From assembly GCA_038747545.1 (NCBI GenBank), contig JBCDJT010000147.1, positions 1 to 11,952 on the forward strand: a stretch of DNA of 11,952 bases. The letters run 5' to 3'. Made by a program: the position numbers and the translations under genes. Below the pieces are notes generated by a model. It did no database searches. It was not told the origin of the DNA and saw only the letters and a program-made list of their open reading frames with translations. Position 1 is the first letter of the stretch. Every line of letters starts with the position of its first letter. Origin of the DNA: JBCCMF01 sp038747545. GTDB lineage: Bacteria > Bacteroidota > Rhodothermia > Rhodothermales > JBCCMF01. Shown here piece after piece: positions 1 through 6,743 of the stretch.

Positions 1-890
1 ATGTCGGCGATGAGGTAGCCGATAAAGGTGGAGGTAGAGAGCACAGGGCCGGGCGTGAACTGCCCCACGGCGATGGCGTCGAGGAGCTGGCCTTGCGTGA
101 GCCAGCCCAGGTCTTGCACGAGGCCGCCTTCGAGGAAGGCCACGAGCACGTAGCCGCTGCCGTACAAGATGGCGCCGACCTTGAAGAAGAAGAAGAACAG
201 CTTCCACACTGACACGCTGGCCACTGCACCAGCGGCCGCCACACCCGCTCCGGCGGCTACCGCACCCGGCGCCGTGTCCTGAAACAGAATGGGCAGTAGC
301 GCCGAGGCTGATCGCGAGCCGTCGTACCCCGAGAACTTCAGCCACAGCATGCCGATGACACCGCCGATGAGCAGTGCAGGCACCTCGCCCAGCCCTGCTA
401 GCACACCGGCGGCCACTCCGAGCCCGAGCACGGCGAACCGCCAGCCTTTCACGGCCTTCTTGCCGAGCTTCCACAGCGCGCCCAAGATGATGGCAATGAC
501 GGCGGGCTTGATGCCGTAGAGGAACGGCTCCACGGCGGGGAGGCTGCCGTACGTCACGTACAGCCAGGCCAGCACGCCCGTGATGACCACCGCGGGGAAG
601 ATGAAGCAGCCGCCCGCCACGAACAGCCCCGGCCATCCGGCGCGCTCGTAGCCCACGTGCATCGTCATCTCGGTCGAGTTTGGGCCCGGGATGAGGTTGG
701 TGGCGCCGATGAGGTCGAGGAAGTGCTGCCGCGAGATCCACTTGCGGCGCGTCACAAACTCGTCCTCCATCATCGCGATGTGCGCCGCTGGGCCTCCGAA
801 CGCAATCAGCCCCAGCTTGAAGAACAGCCGTGCGACCTCGCCGAGCGGGCCACGCTGTGAAGGCTCCGCTGCTGTCGTCGTTGGTTCCAT
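1..890 (-). CDS. chrA: ChrA-family chromate ion transporter (partial, C-terminus beyond left edge)
   Basis: Inner-membrane transporter of the CHR superfamily; characterised members expel chromate using the proton gradient. The frame is open from the ATG at 890 to the left edge, giving 296 residues of a protein that usually has about 390, so the last quarter is missing. The N-terminal CHR half shows the family signature FGGPAAHIAMMEDE at about residues 31-44 and NLIPGPNSTEM at about 65-75. The second half begins with a matching FKVG...YGSGYVLVAFLE segment followed by GQFTPGPVLST, so this is a two-domain (long) ChrA. Start chosen because it gives the usual short polar leader before the first helix. 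There is no Shine-Dalgarno; the start lies 7 bases after the stop of the DoxX gene, so translation is probably coupled. Family assignment is firm; chromate as the physiological substrate is inferred from the family only. Confidence 0.93.
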   Translation of the reverse strand, partial: MEPTTTAAEPSQRGPLGEVARLFFKLGLIAFGGPAAHIAMMEDEFVTRRKWISRQHFLDLIGATNLIPGPNSTEMTMHVGYERAGWPGLFVAGGCFIFPAVVITGVLAWLYVTYGSLPAVEPFLYGIKPAVIAIILGALWKLGKKAVKGWRFAVLGLGVAAGVLAGLGEVPALLIGGVIGMLWLKFSGYDGSRSASALLPILFQDTAPGAVAAGAGVAAAGAVASVSVWKLFFFFFKVGAILYGSGYVLVAFLEGGLVQDLGWLTQGQLLDAIAVGQFTPGPVLSTSTFIGYLIAD

Positions 891-897
891 GGGGCCG

Positions 898-1311
898 TCA
901 GCGTGCGAGCTTAGGCTTCGTGAACATCGCATCCACGCTGTAGCGACCAGGCCCCGTCAGGAAGAGCCCGGCGAAGACGATGGCCAGCTCCAACGCATGC
1001 GAGAAGTTGTTGCCCCGCTGGATGTTGCCGTAGATGGCGACCATCATGGTGCAGAAGGCGAGGAAGAGCGCAGGACGGAAGAGCCAGCCCGCTGCAATAA
1101 ACAGCCCCCCGAAGAACTCGCTGAAGGCGCCCATGAAGCCGAAGAAGACTTGCGCGAACGGGATGCCACCGGCCTCGGCAAGGCCTTCCCAGCCTTCGGG
1201 GCCCGAAAACATCTTGGAGAACCCGTGGAGGAAGGCGAAGCAGAGGCCGATGCCGATGCGGAGGACCGCCAAGCCGATCTCGCGGTAGCGGTCGAGAAAC
1301 GTGAGAATCAT
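898..1311 (-). CDS. DoxX-family membrane protein
   Basis: Small integral membrane protein of 137 residues, normal size for the DoxX/DoxD-like family. It shows four hydrophobic segments (about residues 12-30, 52-75, 80-95 and 106-121). Family hallmarks visible are the first-helix pattern LAVLRIGIGLCFAFLHGFSKM, the G-rich second helix with EFFGG, and a C-terminal LTGPGRYSVDAM segment, as in DoxX proteins ending in GPGxxSLD. Some relatives form part of thiosulfate:quinone oxidoreductase or act with redox partners, but most are uncharacterised; nothing here identifies a substrate. It lies immediately upstream of chrA with a 7-base gap, which suggests one transcript. No Shine-Dalgarno precedes the ATG. 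Confidence 0.88.
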   Translation of the reverse strand: MILTFLDRYREIGLAVLRIGIGLCFAFLHGFSKMFSGPEGWEGLAEAGGIPFAQVFFGFMGAFSEFFGGLFIAAGWLFRPALFLAFCTMMVAIYGNIQRGNNFSHALELAIVFAGLFLTGPGRYSVDAMFTKPKLAR

Positions 1312-1436
1312 AACACACGCTGTACGAAGAGAAGGACACCGTGAAGATAGCGGCCTCCCTCGCCTCCCTGCGTAAAGATGCTGTTGCGCGTGTCTATCAA
1401 AATGCTACAACGGTGTAACCCGCCGACTCGCAGCAG

Positions 1437-1703
1437 CTATTTCCTCTTCCGCTTGACGCTGGACGGCGAGAGGTCGGCGATGATGGCAATGACGAGCCCG
1501 ACGATCTGGAGCGTACCCCAGGCGCCGCCGTACCAGTTGACCACGGCCGAGTACCAGAGCATGGTGAAGGGCATGAAGAAAAAGCCGAGCAGCGGCCAGA
1601 CGAAGACGTCGAAGACGCCCTGAAACCACTCGGTGACGAGCCACAGGGCAAGGATAACGACGCGGGGCGCCAGTAGCGCGATCAGGGCGACGAGGCAGGG
1701 CAT
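1437..1703 (-). CDS. Small conserved membrane protein of unknown function
   Basis: An 88-residue protein that I cannot name. It has three hydrophobic stretches (about residues 2-23, 28-52 and 62-77) and a strongly basic tail, SSVKRKRK, that would sit in the cytoplasm. The central part is rich in Trp, Phe and Pro (WLVTEWFQGVFDVFVWPLLG, then MLWYSAVVNWYGG). I recall this pattern from uncharacterised small membrane proteins in several phyla, but no function is known to me. Other frames over this stretch give only basic, low-complexity translations, while this one gives a coherent membrane protein. The ATG at 1703 begins directly with the first helix. The gene ends 125 bases before the doxX start and could share its transcript. 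It is divergent from the pilB-like gene. Confidence 0.72.
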   Translation of the reverse strand: MPCLVALIALLAPRVVILALWLVTEWFQGVFDVFVWPLLGFFFMPFTMLWYSAVVNWYGGAWGTLQIVGLVIAIIADLSPSSVKRKRK

Positions 1704-1742
1704 GGCAAGGGGAGAGAGCTGCGCGATAGGAGTAGGCCTCTC

Positions 1743-1770
1743 GTAACGTGAGCACGTACGTGTGAGTTAC
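1743..1770. promoter_or_regulatory. Nested palindrome in the divergent intergenic region
   Basis: A perfect 10-base palindrome CACGTACGTG (1753-1762) is flanked by an outer inverted pair, GTAAC (1743-1747) and GTTAC (1766-1770), and a short direct repeat GTGAG (1748-1752 and 1762-1766). It lies between the divergently transcribed small membrane protein (start 1703) and pilB-like gene (start 1868), where an operator would be expected. No regulator can be assigned and the role is inferred from symmetry and position only. Confidence 0.35.
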
Positions 1771-1867
1771 GGTATGCGCTGCAATCCGCTTAATGCAGGC
1801 GTTTAGCTGGCCGATACTGAGGCTGTATGGTCGTACACGATCCCCAGCCCCGCACCCACTGCCTGCC

Positions 1868-3955
1868 ATGAGCGACGACGCCAACCGATTCTCGATGCCT
1901 TTCGACGAAGACCCGCTGTATGGCGGCTCGTCTGTACAGACGCGTCCACCAGCCGACGGCGCCACACCGCCGCCGCCTCACCTGTCGCTGGTACCGCCGT
2001 CGATACCGGAGGTGCGGACACCGTCGGAGCCGTTGCCGCCGCTGGAGACGCTACCGCCGTTACCGTCCTTCGAGGCCCCGCCGTTGCCGGAGGCTGCGCC
2101 ACCCAAGGCCGCCTTCGCGCCCGCGCCAGAGCCTGAGGACGGTGGGTTCTCGGCGATCGACTTGCGCGACCGCGTGGCCATTATGCTGCTCTTCAACCAG
2201 CTGGTGGAGGTGGAGCAGATCGAGTCGGCGTGGCACGTGTGGAAACAGCAGGAGGCCGAGGGCAAGAGCGAAGCGCTGTGGCGCGTGATCGCCCGCGAGC
2301 CCGGCGTGAACGCGGAGGTGGTGTACCGCGAAGCCGCGACCATCTACGCCTTCAAAGAGGCAAACTTCATCGAAGACGAAGCCGTCGAGTTTGTCACGCG
2401 CATCGAGGAGTGGTACACGAAGGAGCAGTGGCACCGCATGCAGGACCTGACGGTCATGCCCATCGAACTGCTCGGCAAAGGCGCCGACGCCACGATGGTG
2501 TTTGCCACGTACGACCCGACCTCGCCCGACGTACCCGGGCTGGTGAAGACCATTGGCAACGGGCGCTACGAACTGCAGTACGCCAACCGAGCCGCCATTG
2601 AGGAGGCCCTGGCCAAGGCGTTCCCGCAACGCAACGAGTTTCTGGAGCGCATCGAAGACGGAAGTGACATGGCCTTCGACCTGGGCACGAGCTTCCAGGA
2701 AGAAGAGGAGAAGCTGCTCGATGAGGACGCGCTGGAGGCGGAAATCAGCCGCTCCTCGCTGCTCAACCTCTTCGAGGCGACGCTCGTCGAGGGCGTGCGG
2801 CGCGGCACCTCAGACATTCACATCATTCCGAACCCCAACAAGCAGATCGAAATCCACTTCCGCGTGGACGGCGAGCTGCAGCTCTGGCACCGCGAAGAGC
2901 GCATCCATCCCGAGTCGTTCATCGCTGTGGTGAAAGACAACTCGCTGAACGTAGACCGCTTCGAGCGCGACATGGCGCGGGACGGCTTCATCCAGCGCAA
3001 GATTGACGGCACGCTCATCCGCTTCCGCGTGTCGATCATCCCGGTGGCGAGCGCTGCGCAAGACATCAAGGCGGAGAGCATCGTCCTCCGTATCCTGGAC
3101 GACCGCAAGGTGGTCACCGACCTCCGCAAGCTGGGCCTGCTCGATGTGGCCTTGGAGCGCTTTGAGGACGCCATCCGTCAGCCGCACGGCATGGTCATCC
3201 TGACGGGCCCGACGGGCTCGGGCAAGAGCACAACCCTGTTCGCCTCGCTCTATCAGGTGATCTCGCCCAAGAAGAACGTACTCACCGTGGAGGACCCGGT
3301 CGAATACCTGATTCCCGGCGTGCGGCAGATCAAGCTGAGCCACAAGCTGAGCCTGGAGCAAGCCATCCGGGCCATCCTGCGCCACGACCCCGACATCGTC
3401 ATGGTGGGGGAGATGCGCGACCGGCCGACTGCAGAGCTCGCCATCAAGCTCGCCAACACGGGCCACCTGACCTTCTCGACCCTCCACACCAACGACGCGC
3501 CGAGCGCCGTCAGCCGTCTGTACAAGATGGGCGTGGAGCCCTTCCTGATCGCCTACGCGATCAACCTCGTCGTGGCCCAGCGTCTCATCCGCAAGCTTTG
3601 CACCGAGTGCAAGGTGGTCGACGATGACCCCGACCGCGTGCTGCTCAAGAAGATGGGTTTCACCGAGGAGGAAGCTGAGACGACGACGTTCTACAAGGCG
3701 GGGCATCGCCCCAGTTGCCCCAAGTGTAAGGGGATCGGCTACAAGGGCCGCCGCGCCATCACCGAGACGATGCGCTTCTCACGCGAGATCCGCCACCTGA
3801 TTGTGGAGAGCGAGACGAAGATCGACGAAGACGCCATCCGCGACGCCGCCCTGCGCGACGGCATGCTGACGCTCAACGACTCGGCCAAGGAGATCGTCAA
3901 GCTGGGCGACACATCCGTCGAGGAGATGCTGCGTGTGACGGCGGGCGGGCACTGA
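1868..3955 (+). CDS. pilB: GspE/PulE/PilB-family type II secretion / type IV pilus assembly ATPase
   Basis: Cytoplasmic hexameric ATPase that powers pilus or pseudopilus assembly. Domains in the 695-residue protein: a disordered proline-rich leader (about 25-90), an N-terminal GspE-like domain (about 95-260), the N2 domain with RRGTSDIHII (311-320), and the motor domain. Motor motifs are Walker A GPTGSGKST (447-455), Asp box VEDPVEY (474-480), Walker B ILRHDPDIVMVGEMRD (503-518), and His box TGHLTFSTLHTNDA (531-544). A four-cysteine zinc motif (C578, C581, C617, C620) marks the assembly (PilB/GspE) class rather than the retraction ATPase PilT. Start: an ATG at 1793 is also in frame, but its extra 25 residues are basic and atypical, and MSDDANRF at 1868 gives a natural beginning. 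The gene stands alone, with no pilC, pilM or pseudopilin beside it, so T4P versus T2SS use cannot be decided; the symbol is provisional. Confidence 0.93.
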   Translation: MSDDANRFSMPFDEDPLYGGSSVQTRPPADGATPPPPHLSLVPPSIPEVRTPSEPLPPLETLPPLPSFEAPPLPEAAPPKAAFAPAPEPEDGGFSAIDLRDRVAIMLLFNQLVEVEQIESAWHVWKQQEAEGKSEALWRVIAREPGVNAEVVYREAATIYAFKEANFIEDEAVEFVTRIEEWYTKEQWHRMQDLTVMPIELLGKGADATMVFATYDPTSPDVPGLVKTIGNGRYELQYANRAAIEEALAKAFPQRNEFLERIEDGSDMAFDLGTSFQEEEEKLLDEDALEAEISRSSLLNLFEATLVEGVRRGTSDIHIIPNPNKQIEIHFRVDGELQLWHREERIHPESFIAVVKDNSLNVDRFERDMARDGFIQRKIDGTLIRFRVSIIPVASAAQDIKAESIVLRILDDRKVVTDLRKLGLLDVALERFEDAIRQPHGMVILTGPTGSGKSTTLFASLYQVISPKKNVLTVEDPVEYLIPGVRQIKLSHKLSLEQAIRAILRHDPDIVMVGEMRDRPTAELAIKLANTGHLTFSTLHTNDAPSAVSRLYKMGVEPFLIAYAINLVVAQRLIRKLCTECKVVDDDPDRVLLKKMGFTEEEAETTTFYKAGHRPSCPKCKGIGYKGRRAITETMRFSREIRHLIVESETKIDEDAIRDAALRDGMLTLNDSAKEIVKLGDTSVEEMLRVTAGGH

Positions 3956-4040
3956 GGCGCGGTATGGGGTTCGGCTCCAGGACGCGTGCGGCGCTGTTCG
4001 GAGCACCACGTCAGACGCACATCGCTCGGTCTGTAGCGTC

Positions 4041-4070
4041 GTCATGCGGATGACCCAGATGCGTCATTTT
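4041..4070 (+). other. Alternative small hairpins in the spacer after the pilB-like gene
   Basis: GTCAT (4041-4045), ATGAC (4050-4054) and GTCAT (4063-4067) allow two mutually exclusive 5-bp stems; the second runs into TTTT (4067-4070). It could be a weak terminator for the upstream gene, but stems this short arise by chance. The rest of the 293-base spacer 3956-4248 shows no gene or other clear signal. Confidence 0.2.
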
Positions 4071-4248
4071 CATGCGGGAGATGATGGTAGCGCACAGGGC
4101 GGCTCATTTTTACGGTTGGCGGTGTGGTCATCGCAGTAGACTCGTGAACTCTTAGAGGCGACGATTCGCGCCGTGCGGGCTTTGATGGCTGCAGCATGGG
4201 CACCGCGAACGTTGGCTGTTTGAATCCTCACGTTGACCCTACTCCTCG

Positions 4249-6015
4249 ATGAACCACCCTTACCACGTCACCCGTCACTTTGGGCGCCCCGCTCGCTTCC
4301 TCTCCACACTCGCCCTGGTCCTAGTCGCTTGGGCAAGCGCTCTCCTGCCGCAGCATGCCCAGGCTCAGGACATACGCCTCGTGAGCGTCAACCCCGAGAA
4401 CGAGTGGGTGACGATCAAGAACTTCGGCTCCGACACCGTCGATATCTCCGACTTCTGGCTCTGCCAGCGCCCCCAGTACGACCGCATCGGCGAAGCGGCC
4501 TCCGTCGCCATCGTCTCCGGCGATCTCGTGCTTGAGCCCATGGAGGAAGTCGTCCTCAACATCAGCCCGGACGGGCAGTCCGGCGCCTTCAACCCCATCA
4601 CCGACCTGACGGCGAACGACGAGCTGGCCTTGCTCGCCAGCGCCTCCTTCGGCACCACCGACCCCACCGTCATGCTCGACTTCGTCACCTGGGGCGGCGT
4701 CACCGCGTCCACCCGCGTCGGGCAGGCCGTCACCGCCGGACGCTGGGACGATGCCGACAGCTTCGCCACTGGCGCCCCGCCGTTCACCTTCCTCGGCACC
4801 GCCGCCGATGCGGGCACGGCGTTCTGGCTGGGCGACACCGAGATCCGCATGACGCACATTGTGCCCGCCAACGACATCGTCGTGATCGAGAACGCCGACG
4901 ATGTCGCGCTCGACATCTCGGGCTTCTTCTTCTGCACGCTCCCGGGCGTCTACCCGCACCTGGGCAACCCCGAGGAGGTCGAGGTTGTGGAAGGTGATCT
5001 GATGCTGGAGCCCGGCGAGCGCGTGGCCGTGCGCGTACTCGCCGAGGGCGGCGTCCTCGACGGTCAGGGCGGACTCATGCTCTTCTCGACCAACCTGCTC
5101 GGCTTCAACAACGGCAACCCCGCCTCGCTGCGCGACTACGCCCAGTGGGGTGCCGACGGCCTGCGCGTGGACAAGGCGTTGATGGCGGGCCGCTGGGACG
5201 ATGCCAACACGTTTATCACTGGCAGCGCGCCGTACTACGTGGGCGACCTGACGCCAGGTGCTTTCGGCAGCCCCGTGTGGCAGGCGCGCACGGCTACGGT
5301 GCGTATGATCGCCATCAACCCGTCGAACAACCGCATTCGCGTCAAGAACGTCGGCACCGAAGAGGTGGACATCAGCGGGTACTGGTTTTGCTTGAACGTG
5401 GGTCAGTACGAGCAGGTGACCGGGGCGGATTTGGTTTTGGCACCTGAGGAGGAAGCCGTGCTGGATGTGGCAACAGGACTGGCTGAGGCGGGTGCGGACA
5501 ACATCGGGCTCTTCTCAACGAATACCTTCCGCTCCACGAGCCCCGATGTGTACGTGGACTTCGCGCAGTGGGGCGGGCGCGATGACAGCGGCCGGCCGGG
5601 ACAGGCAGTGCTGGCGGGTGTGTGGAACGATGCGGATGCGTTCATCGAAGGCACCGCCCCCTATCGCTTCACGGGCGGCATCGGTTCGTTTGGCGTCACC
5701 GCGTGGAACGCCTCCAACGTAGCCAACGAAGCCGAGGAGACGCTACCGGGTGGGTTCGCGCTGCACGGCGCCTATCCCAACCCGTTCAACCCACAGACGA
5801 CCATCAGCTACGACCTGGGCCAAGCCGTGCCCGTCCGCCTCGCTGTGTACGACATGCTGGGCCGCGAGGTGCGCGTGCTGCTCGACGGCGTGCGTCAGGC
5901 TACGGGCCGCCATACTGTCGCCTTCGAAGCCGCTGCGCTGCCCAGCGGCACGTACCTCTACCGCATCGAGGCAGGCGCGTTCTCGGCTACGGGTTCGCTA
6001 GTGCTGCTGAAATGA
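4249..6015 (+). CDS. Secreted protein with three LTD-like (lamin tail) repeats and a T9SS-type C-terminal sorting domain
   Basis: 588-residue exported protein. A signal peptide with a basic start and hydrophobic core ends at AQA (residue 39). Three tandem repeats follow, about 41-193, 195-344 and 346-486. Each has an opening beta pair (such as VSVNPENEWVTIKNFG), then DIS(D/G)(F/Y)(W/F)xC, a DLxLxPxE strand, a (T/S)xxF stretch, D(F/Y)(A/V)xWG, and AGxWxDAxxFxxGxxP(F/Y), ending in W. The order resembles the lamin-tail domain (PF00932), an immunoglobulin-like fold often found in extracellular bacterial proteins. Each repeat has exactly one cysteine at the same place (C72, C229, C381). Residues about 503-588 form the sorting/anchoring domain: YPNPFNPQTTISYDL, VYDMLGREVRVL, LPSGTYLYRIEAG. 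Partner and ligand are unknown; a structural or adhesive role is inference. Start chosen because the signal peptide follows directly; no Shine-Dalgarno is present. Confidence 0.88.
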   Translation: MNHPYHVTRHFGRPARFLSTLALVLVAWASALLPQHAQAQDIRLVSVNPENEWVTIKNFGSDTVDISDFWLCQRPQYDRIGEAASVAIVSGDLVLEPMEEVVLNISPDGQSGAFNPITDLTANDELALLASASFGTTDPTVMLDFVTWGGVTASTRVGQAVTAGRWDDADSFATGAPPFTFLGTAADAGTAFWLGDTEIRMTHIVPANDIVVIENADDVALDISGFFFCTLPGVYPHLGNPEEVEVVEGDLMLEPGERVAVRVLAEGGVLDGQGGLMLFSTNLLGFNNGNPASLRDYAQWGADGLRVDKALMAGRWDDANTFITGSAPYYVGDLTPGAFGSPVWQARTATVRMIAINPSNNRIRVKNVGTEEVDISGYWFCLNVGQYEQVTGADLVLAPEEEAVLDVATGLAEAGADNIGLFSTNTFRSTSPDVYVDFAQWGGRDDSGRPGQAVLAGVWNDADAFIEGTAPYRFTGGIGSFGVTAWNASNVANEAEETLPGGFALHGAYPNPFNPQTTISYDLGQAVPVRLAVYDMLGREVRVLLDGVRQATGRHTVAFEAAALPSGTYLYRIEAGAFSATGSLVLLK

Positions 6016-6190
6016 ACGTGTCTTGCGCAGCTACATGAGGTTAAGGCGTCGATCGGGTGCCACGACTCATGAACATCACTTGTGGGATGAACAGCTGAAA
6101 GAGCAAAAAAGAAAGGATTAAGTGGGGCGGTGAGCAACTTTACCTATCAACAGACATCTACCTTCTTTTAAACGATCTTGGTAGTATGTG

Positions 6191-6685
6191 ATGTCTAGTA
6201 GAGAACTGAAGCAAGTTGCAATTATAGCACTCGTCCTGTTGTGTGCTACAAGCATAGGAGGGCAAGCGCAAGACCGTGTCGCAGTATCGTTCGATCAAGT
6301 CGACGCTCATCAAATTGACATTTCGCTCCTCGACTCATTGCATGTTCCTGCTGCCGCTGCTGACCCCGATGAGTCGGCGTTTCCGACACAGCAAGCGGAG
6401 GTGTTCAAGGCGTGGCGGGGTTTGTTGGGCGATCTTGCGGCTCATCTAGCGGATGGTGGTCTCGAGTGGACAGAGCCGATGCGAGGCTTCTTTCGTTTCT
6501 ACTTCCGAGAAGATGGTACGATTAAGCAGCTGGTGTACAACATGCGTAACCTCGATCCAGCGCATACAACGCAGTTCGCTACCCTCGTGGATGAGTTCTC
6601 GCAGGGGTACCGGTTTGCTCTTTCAGCAGATCAGCCGTTCGCGCAGTGCAGCCCGGCAGCACTCGCGCCTCCCAAGCGAGAATAG
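6191..6685 (+). CDS. Small exported protein of unknown function, AT-richer than its neighbours
   Basis: A 164-residue protein with a clear signal peptide (hydrophobic core about 9-24, probable cleavage after GQA at 26), hence periplasmic or outside the cell. The mature part has a polar spacer, a helical stretch (EVFKAWRGLLGDLAAHLADGG, about 70-90), then GFFRFYFREDGTIKQLVYNM (99-118), and an end with GYRFALSADQPFAQCS (139-154) carrying the only mature cysteine. The strand-DGT-strand and YxF...PFxQC pattern resembles uncharacterised periplasmic proteins I associate with Bacteroidota; I cannot assign a function. An ATG at 6191 is preferred over the adjoining GTG at 6188. By hand count, sampled 60-base lines are about 53-55% GC inside the gene and about 43% just upstream, well below neighbouring genes. 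Recent acquisition is possible but not shown. Confidence 0.75.
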   Translation: MSSRELKQVAIIALVLLCATSIGGQAQDRVAVSFDQVDAHQIDISLLDSLHVPAAAADPDESAFPTQQAEVFKAWRGLLGDLAAHLADGGLEWTEPMRGFFRFYFREDGTIKQLVYNMRNLDPAHTTQFATLVDEFSQGYRFALSADQPFAQCSPAALAPPKRE

Positions 6686-6702
6686 TTTAGCCTGTAGGCC
6701 GT

Positions 6703-6743
6703 GCGAAGGTGAGAGGGTAGCCAGGCCTTGCTCACCGATTCGC
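6703..6743. terminator. Hairpin in the convergent gap, possible bidirectional terminator
   Basis: GCGAAGGTGAG (6703-6713) pairs with CTCACC (6731-6736) and TTCGC (6739-6743), giving an 11-bp stem with a two-base GA bulge and a 17-base loop. It sits between two convergent genes and overlaps the stop of the LACTB-like gene. There is no T-run on either side, so intrinsic termination is uncertain. Confidence 0.33.

Noticed and set aside
691..1344. 217-codon plus-strand frame over chrA and doxX
   Set aside because: Antisense to two clear membrane-protein genes; the translation is Glu/Arg/Ala-rich noise.
1793..1867. Earlier in-frame ATG extending the pilB-like protein by 25 residues
   Set aside because: The extra residues (basic, Pro-rich, no motif) do not look like a protein start, while MSDDANRF at 1868 does; the upstream part belongs to the intergenic region.
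2810..3706. 298-codon minus-strand frame antisense to the pilB-like gene
   Set aside because: Low-complexity composition with no recognisable motif, opposite a gene with all motor motifs intact.
6139..6166. Possible Bacteroidota-type promoter (TTTA ... TACCTTCT) before the small exported protein
   Set aside because: Only a partial match to TTTG-N17-19-TAnnTTTG, in an AT-rich stretch where such matches are common.
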